Both the position numbers and the translations under genes were made by a program. Below, piece after piece: positions 1 to 7,507 of a stretch of DNA of 7,507 bases (the stretch's first letter is position 1; each line of letters opens with the position of its first letter). This DNA comes from Burkholderiaceae bacterium (GTDB taxonomy: Bacteria; Pseudomonadota; Gammaproteobacteria; Burkholderiales; Burkholderiaceae): NCBI GenBank assembly GCA_947372155.1, contig CANBSM010000164.1, positions 1 to 7,507 of the forward strand, given 5' to 3'. Under the pieces are notes generated by a model that made no database searches, was not told where the DNA came from, and worked only from the letters and a program-made list of their open reading frames with translations.

Positions 1-2
1 TA

Positions 3-1655
<1,653 letters not shown>

Positions 1656-1693
1656 TAGCCGTTAATTTCCTCAGCTATCTGGCTGCAGAAATA

Positions 1694-1727
1694 AGAGCGC
1701 CCGGTTCACAAGACCGGGCGTTTTTTA
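1694..1727 (+). terminator. Rho-independent terminator of groEL
   Basis: An 8-base-pair GC-rich stem is formed by CGCCCGGT (1698-1705) and ACCGGGCG (1713-1720) around a 7-base loop, and is followed directly by six T (1721-1726). It sits about 40 bases after the groEL stop and is a textbook intrinsic terminator for + transcription. On the - strand the same hairpin is followed by CTCTTATTTC, a weaker U-rich run. It may therefore also end the convergent Bug-receptor gene, whose stop lies about 20 bases away. That second role is inference. Confidence 0.93.
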
Positions 1728-1745
1728 TTGGTTTCTCTTCTCGAA

Positions 1746-2753
1746 TTAGTCGGGCTGTATACCGCCATCCTTAATGACTTTTTTCATCTTTACCAATCCC
1801 TGCGCAATCATTTCTTTTAAATGGTCTGAGCCAAGTGGGACAAATTCAAAGCCTTGCTGAATGAGTTGTTCGCGCAGCTTCGGATCCTTTAGCGCAGTTG
1901 CTAAAGACTCGTTTAGTTTTTCAATAATCGCTGGTGAAGTACCTTTGGGTGCTAGTAGAGCGCCCCAGGTTGAGAATTCATAGCCTTTCACGCTCTCATT
2001 AATTGTTGGGGCATTGGGTAGCAGCGGAGAACGGGTTTTACTCGCCACCCCCAATACCTTTAGCTTCCCAGCACGAATATGGGGAAGTACAACTGATAAA
2101 GCGCTGATCATCACTGGTACTTGGCCGGCCATGACATCAGTGACTGCAGCAGCAGCTCCACGATAAGGAATATGAACGATTGGGGCCCCAGTGTATTGGC
2201 GGAAGATTTCCATGCCAATATGCTGCGGCGAACCATTGCCCCCAGATGCGTAGTCAATCCTACCAGGCCTTTCTTTAGCAATACGCACTAGGTCTGCCGC
2301 GGTATTCCCAGGAAAATTTGGGTTAGCAACCAGCACAAAAGTAATCGCAGCTACTTCAGATATTGGAGAAAAACTTTGAATGGGATCGTAATCAATCTTT
2401 CTGTATAGATTGGGTACCATCGTTAGGATGCTGTCATTGAATGCACCTAAGACATATCCATCAGCAGGACTTTGTGCAACCTTAGCTGCGCCAATTAATC
2501 CCGCACCCCCGGGAATATTTTCTATTGTGATTGCTTGACCAAGGTTCTCACCCATTTTCTGTGCAACTGGGCGCATCAAGATGTCAACGCCACTTCCTGC
2601 TTGAAGTGGCATGATGGTTTGAATGGTTCGGCTAGGATAGGTGCTTTGTGAGCTAGCTGAGCTGGTCCAAAACATTGCGCAGATTGAGATGAGAAAAGCA
2701 ATAAATGCTGATTTGAATGGCATATTGTCTCTACTTATTAAGTGATGAAGCAT
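1746..2753 (-). CDS. Bug-family (TctC-like) periplasmic solute-binding protein
   Basis: The product belongs to the tripartite tricarboxylate transporter receptor family (TctC/Bug). These periplasmic two-lobed proteins bind small carboxylates, amides or related solutes, and are greatly expanded in Burkholderiales. Seen here: an N-terminal signal peptide with a hydrophobic stretch at residues 15-29 and likely cleavage around 33-35, then the family landmarks YPSR (39-42), PLQAGSGVDI, IENIPGGAGLIGA, the SPADGY segment, IPYRGAAAAVTDVMAGQVPV, and IRAGKLKVLGVASK with a downstream P-TI-E segment. The length is usual for the family. The signal peptide carries no proper lipobox. Two starts are possible. 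The upstream ATG (2753) has GAGG about 10 bases before it. The ATG at 2723 has GAG 5 bases before it and gives a more compact signal peptide (MPFK start), and may be the true start. No tctA/tctB membrane genes are nearby, so it is an orphan receptor. The ligand cannot be told from sequence. Confidence 0.9.
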   Translation of the reverse strand: MLHHLISRDNMPFKSAFIAFLISICAMFWTSSASSQSTYPSRTIQTIMPLQAGSGVDILMRPVAQKMGENLGQAITIENIPGGAGLIGAAKVAQSPADGYVLGAFNDSILTMVPNLYRKIDYDPIQSFSPISEVAAITFVLVANPNFPGNTAADLVRIAKERPGRIDYASGGNGSPQHIGMEIFRQYTGAPIVHIPYRGAAAAVTDVMAGQVPVMISALSVVLPHIRAGKLKVLGVASKTRSPLLPNAPTINESVKGYEFSTWGALLAPKGTSPAIIEKLNESLATALKDPKLREQLIQQGFEFVPLGSDHLKEMIAQGLVKMKKVIKDGGIQPD

Positions 2754-2820
2754 TCTGTCGATGCCTCTATGACGTATCTTAGCGAAAAAACCATCTGTAG
2801 ATACTTTTCTAAAGCAGCTA

Positions 2821-2853
2821 GTTCTTAAATAGGGGCGCCTGGTTTAAAAGAAC
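2821..2853. repeat. Imperfect inverted repeat in the divergent intergenic region
   Basis: GTTCTT (2821-2826) is matched by AAGAAC (2848-2853). With a two-base bulge the arms extend to GTTCTTAAA and TTTAAAAGAAC. In the centre a short AGG/CCT pairing surrounds GGCG. It lies in the 161-base gap (2754-2914) between the divergent Bug-receptor and exported-protein genes, where an operator or promoter would be expected. I found no convincing -35/-10 pair in either direction in this gap. A regulatory role is inference, and the repeat could be chance in AT-rich sequence. Confidence 0.3.
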
Positions 2854-2914
2854 AAGCATTTTCTATTTATAGGTGTAAGCTATACCCAACATTTCCACTG
2901 AATCGGGCGTCAAA

Positions 2915-3649
2915 ATGACTAGTCGCAATCAAGCAACCCCCTTCATTGCAGTGGGTTTGTTCTTCCTGAGTACTTTCTTTCTGTGTGGGGTATCAACCGC
3001 CCAATCAGCTGACACTCAGCCAGTATTTCAAAAAAGCGTCTCAAATCTGCGTAATCAGCGTTATTGCGAAGTTCTAGTGGGTAAGCGAGCTTGGCTCAAT
3101 TTAGAGGTAAGGGTATTTAATACTCAAGGCCTTAATCTTTGTCCTGAAGCCCAATGGAAAACGTTGACTAAAGAATCCATTACGAAGACTTTTGATGCTT
3201 CCTTTGTTCTTTTAAATGGTCCGCGTTATTGGGCGATGGATGAGATTCAGGCAGCGGGCAATACTGTGAATAACGTAAAAGAGTCTTTTGGCGGTATGGA
3301 GATGAATTTACGAGCAACCATTCAATTGAGCTTACTAAAGCAATTGATGGGTAGCAAACAATACACTCCAAATGAAGTTGCCCGTACCACCAATTTTGTA
3401 TACAGGGCTGGTAGTGCTGTATATGAGCTCACCTCTCCTGGGGGCGATGTATATGTGATGCAGTCCTACTCACAAATCGTGAATCCCGCCCTCAATATGA
3501 AAGATCTCCCGGTGCTGGGTGAGCAGCTGAAATTACCTGCTGGATGGACTTATCGCAGCCGAGTGCTCGACCAAGACCTTTCTTTATTGGCCAATGGTGT
3601 TGCCTATGTACTGCAGGATAACTTATCCAATAGCTATCAAAGAAGATAG
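2915..3649 (+). CDS. Uncharacterised exported protein
   Basis: I do not recognise a named family with confidence. The 244-residue product starts with a clear signal peptide: polar MTSRNQATPF, then a hydrophobic core at about residues 11-25, with likely cleavage near TAQS-A (28-32). The mature protein of about 213 residues has no further obvious membrane helix and should be periplasmic or secreted. Two cysteines in the mature part (Cys51 and Cys76) could form a disulfide. Conserved-looking blocks are RYCEVLV (49-55), the segment FVLLNGPRYWAMDEI (97-111), SFGGMEMNLRA (124-134), VYELTSPGG (169-177) and LKLPAGWTYR (205-214). The W/Y/G-rich pattern suggests a beta-rich fold, but that is a guess. 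The start has only a weak GGGCG about 5 bases upstream. It is divergent from the Bug gene and its stop is 15 bases from the convergent stop of the next gene. Coding is well supported by the signal peptide and by its length. Confidence 0.8.
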   Translation: MTSRNQATPFIAVGLFFLSTFFLCGVSTAQSADTQPVFQKSVSNLRNQRYCEVLVGKRAWLNLEVRVFNTQGLNLCPEAQWKTLTKESITKTFDASFVLLNGPRYWAMDEIQAAGNTVNNVKESFGGMEMNLRATIQLSLLKQLMGSKQYTPNEVARTTNFVYRAGSAVYELTSPGGDVYVMQSYSQIVNPALNMKDLPVLGEQLKLPAGWTYRSRVLDQDLSLLANGVAYVLQDNLSNSYQRR

Positions 3650-3664
3650 ATCTTCATCAGCAGA

Positions 3665-4456
3665 TTATTGAAATAGTTTTTGTGTTCGCAATAAATCTGC
3701 GTTGAAAGATTCGTATGGGAACAGTTGATTTGGAAATTCTAGGGCAAAGATCACATAAAGCGCGAATCCCATCAACCCTAGGTAAAGAGCAGTTAAAAAC
3801 CAATCCTCTTCATTCTTAACTGCCATAGCATAGCCGCTTAAAAGCGCGCCAATCGATAGTAGGGCAAACAAGAATCGCTCAAGAATCGGAGGAGGGTGAT
3901 GCCTAGCATTTAACATACCATCACGTAAAACTTCCATAAGGCGATCATTTTGAGGTCTTAAGATTTTTTCTGCTAATTCTTTATTACCAATTGGTGCGCG
4001 AGGAATGCTCAGCATCATTAATTCATTAAACGCATTTAACTTGTTGTCTAGTCGAGCTATATTTACATTTAGCGCAACGAATGTATTGGCCTCTTTATAT
4101 AGTTCAAGACGATCCTCAAGAATTTCTTTTAGAGAGTTGCGCACCTCAATTTGATCTTTTAGACCAAGGTACTTGCTAGATTGGTAGATTTGAGTAATGG
4201 CATCAGCTTGGGCACGCATGAGACTAATGCGTTTATCAAAATGATCGTTTGCACCCGAGAATGTAAAGCCGAGAACCAGCGCCGATAATCCAAAGATCGC
4301 AGTCGCCAAAGAATCTCGAACAATTACCTGATTAGATGTGCGTAGGCGGAATTTACCGAAGAGCCAACCTATCAATAAGAATATCAGGATAGAGACAAAA
4401 AATATTAAAGGCGCGTATTTAACAATAATGAGATGATTCCCAATGAAATTTGGCAT
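3665..4456 (-). CDS. Putative membrane protein, bestrophin-like (DUF4239-type)
   Basis: The 263-residue product has four predicted transmembrane helices in a 2+2 arrangement: about 14-34 and 49-68, then 191-213 and 218-240. The intervening soluble stretch of about 120 residues is charged and helical, and probably coiled. The pattern ALVLGFTFSGANDHFDKRISLMRAQADAI after helix 2 and the closing ALEFPNQLFPYES recall the bestrophin-like DUF4239 proteins, where helix 2 is followed by a charged amphipathic helix. This assignment is from memory of the pattern and is moderate only; true bestrophins are anion channels, but no function is shown for this protein. The start ATG has AAGAG about 6 bases upstream on the - strand. 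The gene sits downstream of the pnt operon but beyond its terminator, so it probably uses its own promoter in 4457-4507, where no clear -35/-10 pair is visible. The base composition looks somewhat more AT-rich than groEL or pnt. Confidence 0.75.
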   Translation of the reverse strand: MPNFIGNHLIIVKYAPLIFFVSILIFLLIGWLFGKFRLRTSNQVIVRDSLATAIFGLSALVLGFTFSGANDHFDKRISLMRAQADAITQIYQSSKYLGLKDQIEVRNSLKEILEDRLELYKEANTFVALNVNIARLDNKLNAFNELMMLSIPRAPIGNKELAEKILRPQNDRLMEVLRDGMLNARHHPPPILERFLFALLSIGALLSGYAMAVKNEEDWFLTALYLGLMGFALYVIFALEFPNQLFPYESFNADLLRTQKLFQ

Positions 4457-4507
4457 GGCAAGCTCTTATAAGGTGGTATCGCTTTATTGAGGAGTTTGTT
4501 TAGTGTA

Positions 4508-4537
4508 ATAAAAAACCGCCCGAAGGCGGCTTTTTAT
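4508..4537 (-). terminator. Rho-independent terminator of the pnt operon
   Basis: Read on the - strand, GCCGCC, a UUCG tetraloop and GGCGGT form a stable GC stem (4516-4520 with 4525-4529 plus a G-U pair), followed by a run of T ending TTTTTTATT. It lies about 20 bases beyond the pntB stop. The stem is flanked by A-runs and T-runs on both sides, so it could work in either direction, but no + strand gene leads into it. It separates pnt transcription from the downstream membrane-protein gene. Confidence 0.93.
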
Positions 4538-4558
4538 TTGATGATCAGGAGGGTTGAC

Positions 4559-5926
4559 TTATTCAACGGCCTTAACCATCTCCTCAACGACCTTCTTCGC
4601 ATCGCCGAAGACCATCATAGTTTTATCCATGTAGAAGAGTTCATTGTCTAGGCCTGCATAACCAGCTGCCATCGAGCGCTTGTTTACGATGATGGTTTTG
4701 GCCTTAAATGCTTCCAAGATTGGCATACCAAAAATTGGGCTACCTGGAGTGCGCGCCGCAGGGTTAACCACGTCGTTAGCACCCAGCACTAACACTACGT
4801 CAGCCTGACCAAAGTCGCTATTGATATCTTCCATCTCAAACACTTGATCGTATGGAACTTCAGCCTCAGCTAAGAGAACGTTCATGTGACCAGGCATGCG
4901 ACCTGCCACTGGGTGAATCGCATACTTCACAGTCACGCCATGGTGAGTCAACTTTTCAGTCAACTCTTTCAATGCATGTTGAGCGCGAGCCACTGCCAAG
5001 CCATAGCCAGGAACAATGATCACGGTATCAGCATTTTCCATGAGGAAAGCCGCATCTTCTGGTGAGCCTGTTTTGTAATTCTTGGGGCCACCATCATCAC
5101 CACCGCCTGCAGCAGCTTCAGCGCCAAAGCCGCCGAGCAATACCGCCAGAATGGAACGGTTCATCGCCTTACACATAATGTAAGACAGAATGGCGCCAGA
5201 TGAGCCTACGCAAGCGCCCGCAATAATCAGCACGGGGTTGTTTAGGGTGAAACCAATACCAGCAGCAGCCCAACCAGAATAGCTGTTGAGCATCGATACA
5301 ACCACTGGCATATCCGCGCCGCCGATAGGGATGATCAAGGTCACGCCCAATACCAAAGCAACGGCACACATTGCCAAGAAAGCTGCGTGGCTATCACCCA
5401 TGTAATAAGTAATACCTGCGCCAACCATTGAGACAGCCAAAATTAAGTTCAGCAAATGTTGACCAGCGAAAGTGACTGGTTTGCCACTAACTTTGCCGGA
5501 TAACTTACCAAATGCAATGACAGATGCAGTAAAGGTGATCGCGCCAATAAATGCGCCGATAAAGAGCTCAATTTTCTGTGCGCCAGTATGGTCATGTGCC
5601 GGATTAAATACGGCTGCAATCGCAATTAATACAGCTGACAAACCTACGAAGGAGTGCATCAAGGCAACTAACTCAGGCATCTTAGTCATTTGCACGCGCT
5701 TAGCGGCAAGTGTGCCAATGATGGCACCAGCCACAACCGCAACACCAATCAAAGAGACGACTGGTTTGAAATCAGGAATGAAGAAAGTGGTGATGACTGC
5801 TAACAACATACCAATCATGCCGAAGGTATTGCCTTGGCGTGAAGTGGTTGGTGAAGATAAGCCACGCAAAGCGAGGATGAACAACACCGATGAAATGAGA
5901 TAAGAAATAGCGGTTATGTTTGACAT
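4559..5926 (-). CDS. pntB: NAD(P) transhydrogenase subunit beta
   Basis: This is the beta subunit of the proton-translocating Re/Si-specific transhydrogenase. It forms most of the inner-membrane proton channel (domain II) and the cytoplasmic NADP(H)-binding domain III. The 455 residues compare with 462 in Escherichia coli. Roughly residues 1-270 hold many hydrophobic helices. The proton-channel His91 is kept in MHSFVGLSAVL, and GGADMPVVV with Asp205 and NSYSGW with Asn214 match conserved channel positions. Domain III begins near 290 and carries the NADP motif GYGLAVA (307-313), HPVAGRMPGHMNVLLAEA (338-355), DINSDF (367-372), GANDVVNPAA with Asp385, and KRSMAAGYAG with Lys416, Arg417 and Tyr423. 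All expected key residues that I can place are present, so the enzyme should be active. It is last in the pnt operon, 33 bases after pntAB, with a weak GAG-type ribosome binding site upstream of the start. Confidence 0.97.
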   Translation of the reverse strand: MSNITAISYLISSVLFILALRGLSSPTTSRQGNTFGMIGMLLAVITTFFIPDFKPVVSLIGVAVVAGAIIGTLAAKRVQMTKMPELVALMHSFVGLSAVLIAIAAVFNPAHDHTGAQKIELFIGAFIGAITFTASVIAFGKLSGKVSGKPVTFAGQHLLNLILAVSMVGAGITYYMGDSHAAFLAMCAVALVLGVTLIIPIGGADMPVVVSMLNSYSGWAAAGIGFTLNNPVLIIAGACVGSSGAILSYIMCKAMNRSILAVLLGGFGAEAAAGGGDDGGPKNYKTGSPEDAAFLMENADTVIIVPGYGLAVARAQHALKELTEKLTHHGVTVKYAIHPVAGRMPGHMNVLLAEAEVPYDQVFEMEDINSDFGQADVVLVLGANDVVNPAARTPGSPIFGMPILEAFKAKTIIVNKRSMAAGYAGLDNELFYMDKTMMVFGDAKKVVEEMVKAVE

Positions 5927-5959
5927 AGTTTTGGTCTCTATATAGGTCTTGTTCTAGGT

Positions 5960-6298
5960 TTATTTGGTTCCAGCCGCATCAGCTTTAGGAGCTTTTTTCT
6001 TGAACATTTCAAGCATGCGACGAGTGACCATAAAGCCACCAAAAATATTGATAGATGCGAGGAATACCGCGACTGCACCAATAATGCTAGTGAGGGTGAT
6101 TTCATCGCCACCGATAACTTCAGTTTGGAGCAATGCACCAACGATGATGATGCCGGAGATGGCATTAGTCACCGCCATTAAAGGCGTATGCAATGCTGGC
6201 GTTACGTTCCAAACTACGTGGTAGCCAACAAAGATGGCCAATACAAACACGGTAATGTTTTGAACGGTGAGGATGCTTTGAAAGGCAGCGAGATCCAT
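5960..6298 (-). CDS. pntAB: NAD(P) transhydrogenase subunit alpha-2 (membrane part)
   Basis: This 112-residue membrane subunit corresponds to the C-terminal helices of the fused Escherichia coli PntA, and completes the proton-channel domain II together with PntB. Three hydrophobic helices are visible at about residues 13-31, 38-59 and 68-91. [13 protein letters not shown] (37-49) and [16 protein letters not shown] (84-99) are the family signature. A short lysine- and alanine-rich tail follows. The start has a good AAGGA ribosome binding site 6 bases upstream on the - strand. The gene is second in the operon, 24 bases after pntAA and 33 bases before pntB. The split of alpha into two genes is the arrangement seen in Rhodospirillum rubrum and many other proteobacteria, unlike the fused enterobacterial pntA. 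Confidence 0.96.
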   Translation of the reverse strand: MDLAAFQSILTVQNITVFVLAIFVGYHVVWNVTPALHTPLMAVTNAISGIIIVGALLQTEVIGGDEITLTSIIGAVAVFLASINIFGGFMVTRRMLEMFKKKAPKADAAGTK

Positions 6299-6322
6299 AG
6301 TGTTTCCTTAGTATTTTTACTA

Positions 6323-7453
6323 TTAGTTTTTGCGGATGGCTTGACCATCACGACACATTAAGCAAGCGGTAACGATGTCATCATCACTTGGGATAACTAA
6401 ATTGGCTTCTTTATCCACAATGAGTTTCATGAAGTCGAGCAAGTTGCGTGAGTAGAGTGCTGAAGCATCTGCTGCAACCATGCTGGCCAAATTGGTATAG
6501 CCAACAATCTTCACGCCATTCACATCAATCACTTTATCTGCTTGCGTTAACGGGCAGTTGCCTGAACCGTTATCGCCCTTACCCGCAGCCAAGTCGATCA
6601 CGATTGAGCCTGGCTTCATATTAGCAACAGTGTCGCTATGTAAAAGCACGGGTGGCTTGCGTCCCGGAATCAATGCAGTAGTAATCACGATGTCAGCTTG
6701 CTGCGCGCGCTCTGCAACTAAAGCGGCTTGGCGTTTCATCCAAGCTTCAGGCATTGGACGGGCATAGCCACCAACGCCTTGTGCAATCTCACGCTCTTCA
6801 TCAGTTTCATAGGGAACATCAACAAACTTGGCGCCTAATGATTCGATTTGTTCTTTAGCTGCTGGACGTACATCAGATGCTTCAATCACAGCACCAAGAC
6901 GCTTTGCAGTAGCAATCGCTTGTAAGCCAGCAACACCAGCACCCAAGATCAGGATGCGAGCTGCTTTAACAGTTCCCGCAGCAGTCATCAACATTGGCAT
7001 GAAGCGTTGATATTCATTTGCAGCAACCAATACCGCTTTGTAACCAGCAATGTTTGCTTGAGAAGATAAAACGTCCATGCTTTGTGCACGTGTTGTACGT
7101 GGTGCGGCCTCTAAAGAGAATGCTGTAACGCCTTGCGCAGCCATGGCTGTGATCATATCGTTATCGAATGGATCGAGCATGCCCAAAAGCACGGCGCCAG
7201 ACTTCATTTGCTTAAGTTCAGCTGCCTCAGGTGCGCGTACTTTGAGAATAATCTCAGAGCCAAACGCATCTGCAGCGCTACCAATACTTGCGCCAACAGC
7301 TTCGTACATAGAGTCAGGTTGACTGGCTTTTACTCCGGCGTCTTTTTGAATAACGACGGTATGACCTTGACCAATTAATTTTTTAACGGTTTCTGGTGTG
7401 GCGGCTACTCGAGTTTCCCCGGGCCTTGTTTCCAGTGGCACTCCTATGCGCAT
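6323..7453 (-). CDS. pntAA: NAD(P) transhydrogenase subunit alpha-1 (NAD-binding domain I)
   Basis: This is the soluble cytoplasmic subunit that binds NAD(H) and passes hydride to NADP bound on PntB. The 376 residues match the usual length of stand-alone alpha-1 subunits. The N-terminus MRIGVPLETRPGETRVAATP is the alanine dehydrogenase/PNT N-domain signature. The RQD loop that contacts both nucleotides is kept as Arg119, Gln124 and Asp127 in PRTTRAQSMDVLSSQ. The Rossmann motif GAGVAG (171-176) is followed by an acidic strand end, EASDVRP. TTALIPGRKPP (258-268) and ADASALYSRNLLDF (329-341 region) follow. One oddity: after IDLAA (286-290) the loop reads GKGDNGSGNCPLT, about four residues longer than the usual xxGGNC. 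The start has a clear GGAG ribosome binding site 7 bases upstream. It is the first gene of the operon. Alanine dehydrogenase, a relative, is ruled out by the RQD motif and by the neighbours pntAB and pntB. Confidence 0.97.
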   Translation of the reverse strand: MRIGVPLETRPGETRVAATPETVKKLIGQGHTVVIQKDAGVKASQPDSMYEAVGASIGSAADAFGSEIILKVRAPEAAELKQMKSGAVLLGMLDPFDNDMITAMAAQGVTAFSLEAAPRTTRAQSMDVLSSQANIAGYKAVLVAANEYQRFMPMLMTAAGTVKAARILILGAGVAGLQAIATAKRLGAVIEASDVRPAAKEQIESLGAKFVDVPYETDEEREIAQGVGGYARPMPEAWMKRQAALVAERAQQADIVITTALIPGRKPPVLLHSDTVANMKPGSIVIDLAAGKGDNGSGNCPLTQADKVIDVNGVKIVGYTNLASMVAADASALYSRNLLDFMKLIVDKEANLVIPSDDDIVTACLMCRDGQAIRKN

Positions 7454-7467
7454 GGCATGTCTCCAAA

Positions 7468-7503
7468 AGCAAAATTTATAAAAAATCTATTTTAGTTAAA
7501 TAG
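7468..7503 (-). promoter_or_regulatory. Possible pnt promoter region (AT-rich, with a dyad)
   Basis: Upstream of pntAA, the - strand carries two -10-like hexamers, TATAAA (7475-7480) and TAAAAT (5 of 6 matches to the consensus), within a very AT-rich stretch. No good -35 is seen for the first, and the -35 for the second would fall beyond the window. A small inverted repeat, CTATTT (7487-7492) with AAATAG (7498-7503), overlaps this zone and could be an operator or chance. Location and composition suggest the operon promoter, but the evidence is weak because the window ends here. Confidence 0.3.
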
Positions 7504-7507
7504 GGCT

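Noticed and set aside
1656..4558. Possible new multi-gene system or genomic island between groEL and pnt
   Set aside because: The genes lie in alternating orientations with separate terminators, there is no integrase, transposase, tRNA, direct repeat or sharp change in composition, and nothing links their functions.
5169..5369. Frames opposite to or shifted within the pnt genes (also at 5938-6165, 5964-6224, 6558-7010, 7077-7378)
   Set aside because: All overlap complete, clearly conserved pnt genes; none has its own ribosome binding site or motif.
5472..5903. 143-codon + frame opposite pntB
   Set aside because: It is a mirror of the strongly conserved pntB membrane region and its product has no recognisable family or good start context.
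6309..6322. Small TAGTA/TACTA inverted repeat between pntAA and pntAB
   Set aside because: A five-base AT-rich stem with no T-run in the right place is too weak for a terminator, and the operon reads through it to a good ribosome binding site.

Overview
The window reads as ordinary chromosome of a betaproteobacterium, most likely Burkholderiales. A small-genome freshwater Polynucleobacter-like organism is my best guess. The evidence is a GroEL of the beta/gamma type with a Gly-Gly-Met tail, an orphan Bug-family (TctC-type) solute receptor of the sort that is abundant in this group, a three-gene proton-translocating transhydrogenase locus, and a moderate-to-low GC content by eye. The genus is inference; no 16S or other marker gene is present.

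Layout from left to right. (1) groEL lies on + and is complete, beginning only 5 bases into the window, so its ribosome binding site and any groES lie outside. A strong stem-loop terminator follows it. (2) A Bug-family periplasmic receptor gene lies on - and converges on that terminator. (3) A 161-base divergent intergenic region follows. (4) A gene for an uncharacterised exported protein lies on +. (5) A four-helix membrane protein gene with a bestrophin-like/DUF4239 appearance lies on -. It converges tail to tail with (4), with only 15 bases between the stop codons and no terminator visible. (6) A UUCG-loop terminator ends the pnt operon. (7) The pnt operon lies on - in the order pntAA, pntAB, pntB, with gaps of 24 and 33 bases. 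It encodes the alpha-1, alpha-2 and beta subunits of the membrane NAD(P) transhydrogenase. The left end of the operon promoter region reaches the window edge.

How the parts relate. GroEL is a housekeeping chaperonin. The pnt operon couples proton flow to hydride transfer between NADH and NADP+, supplying NADPH. The three genes between them look like independent single-gene units, and nothing in the sequence ties them into one pathway. I see no mobile element, CRISPR array, tRNA, rRNA, toxin-antitoxin pair or defence cassette, and no good sign of a new multi-gene system. The items most worth a second look are an unusual enlarged Gly-rich loop in PntAA, the two uncharacterised genes in the middle, and how transcription ends between them. 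No stretch longer than 300 bases lacks a gene.
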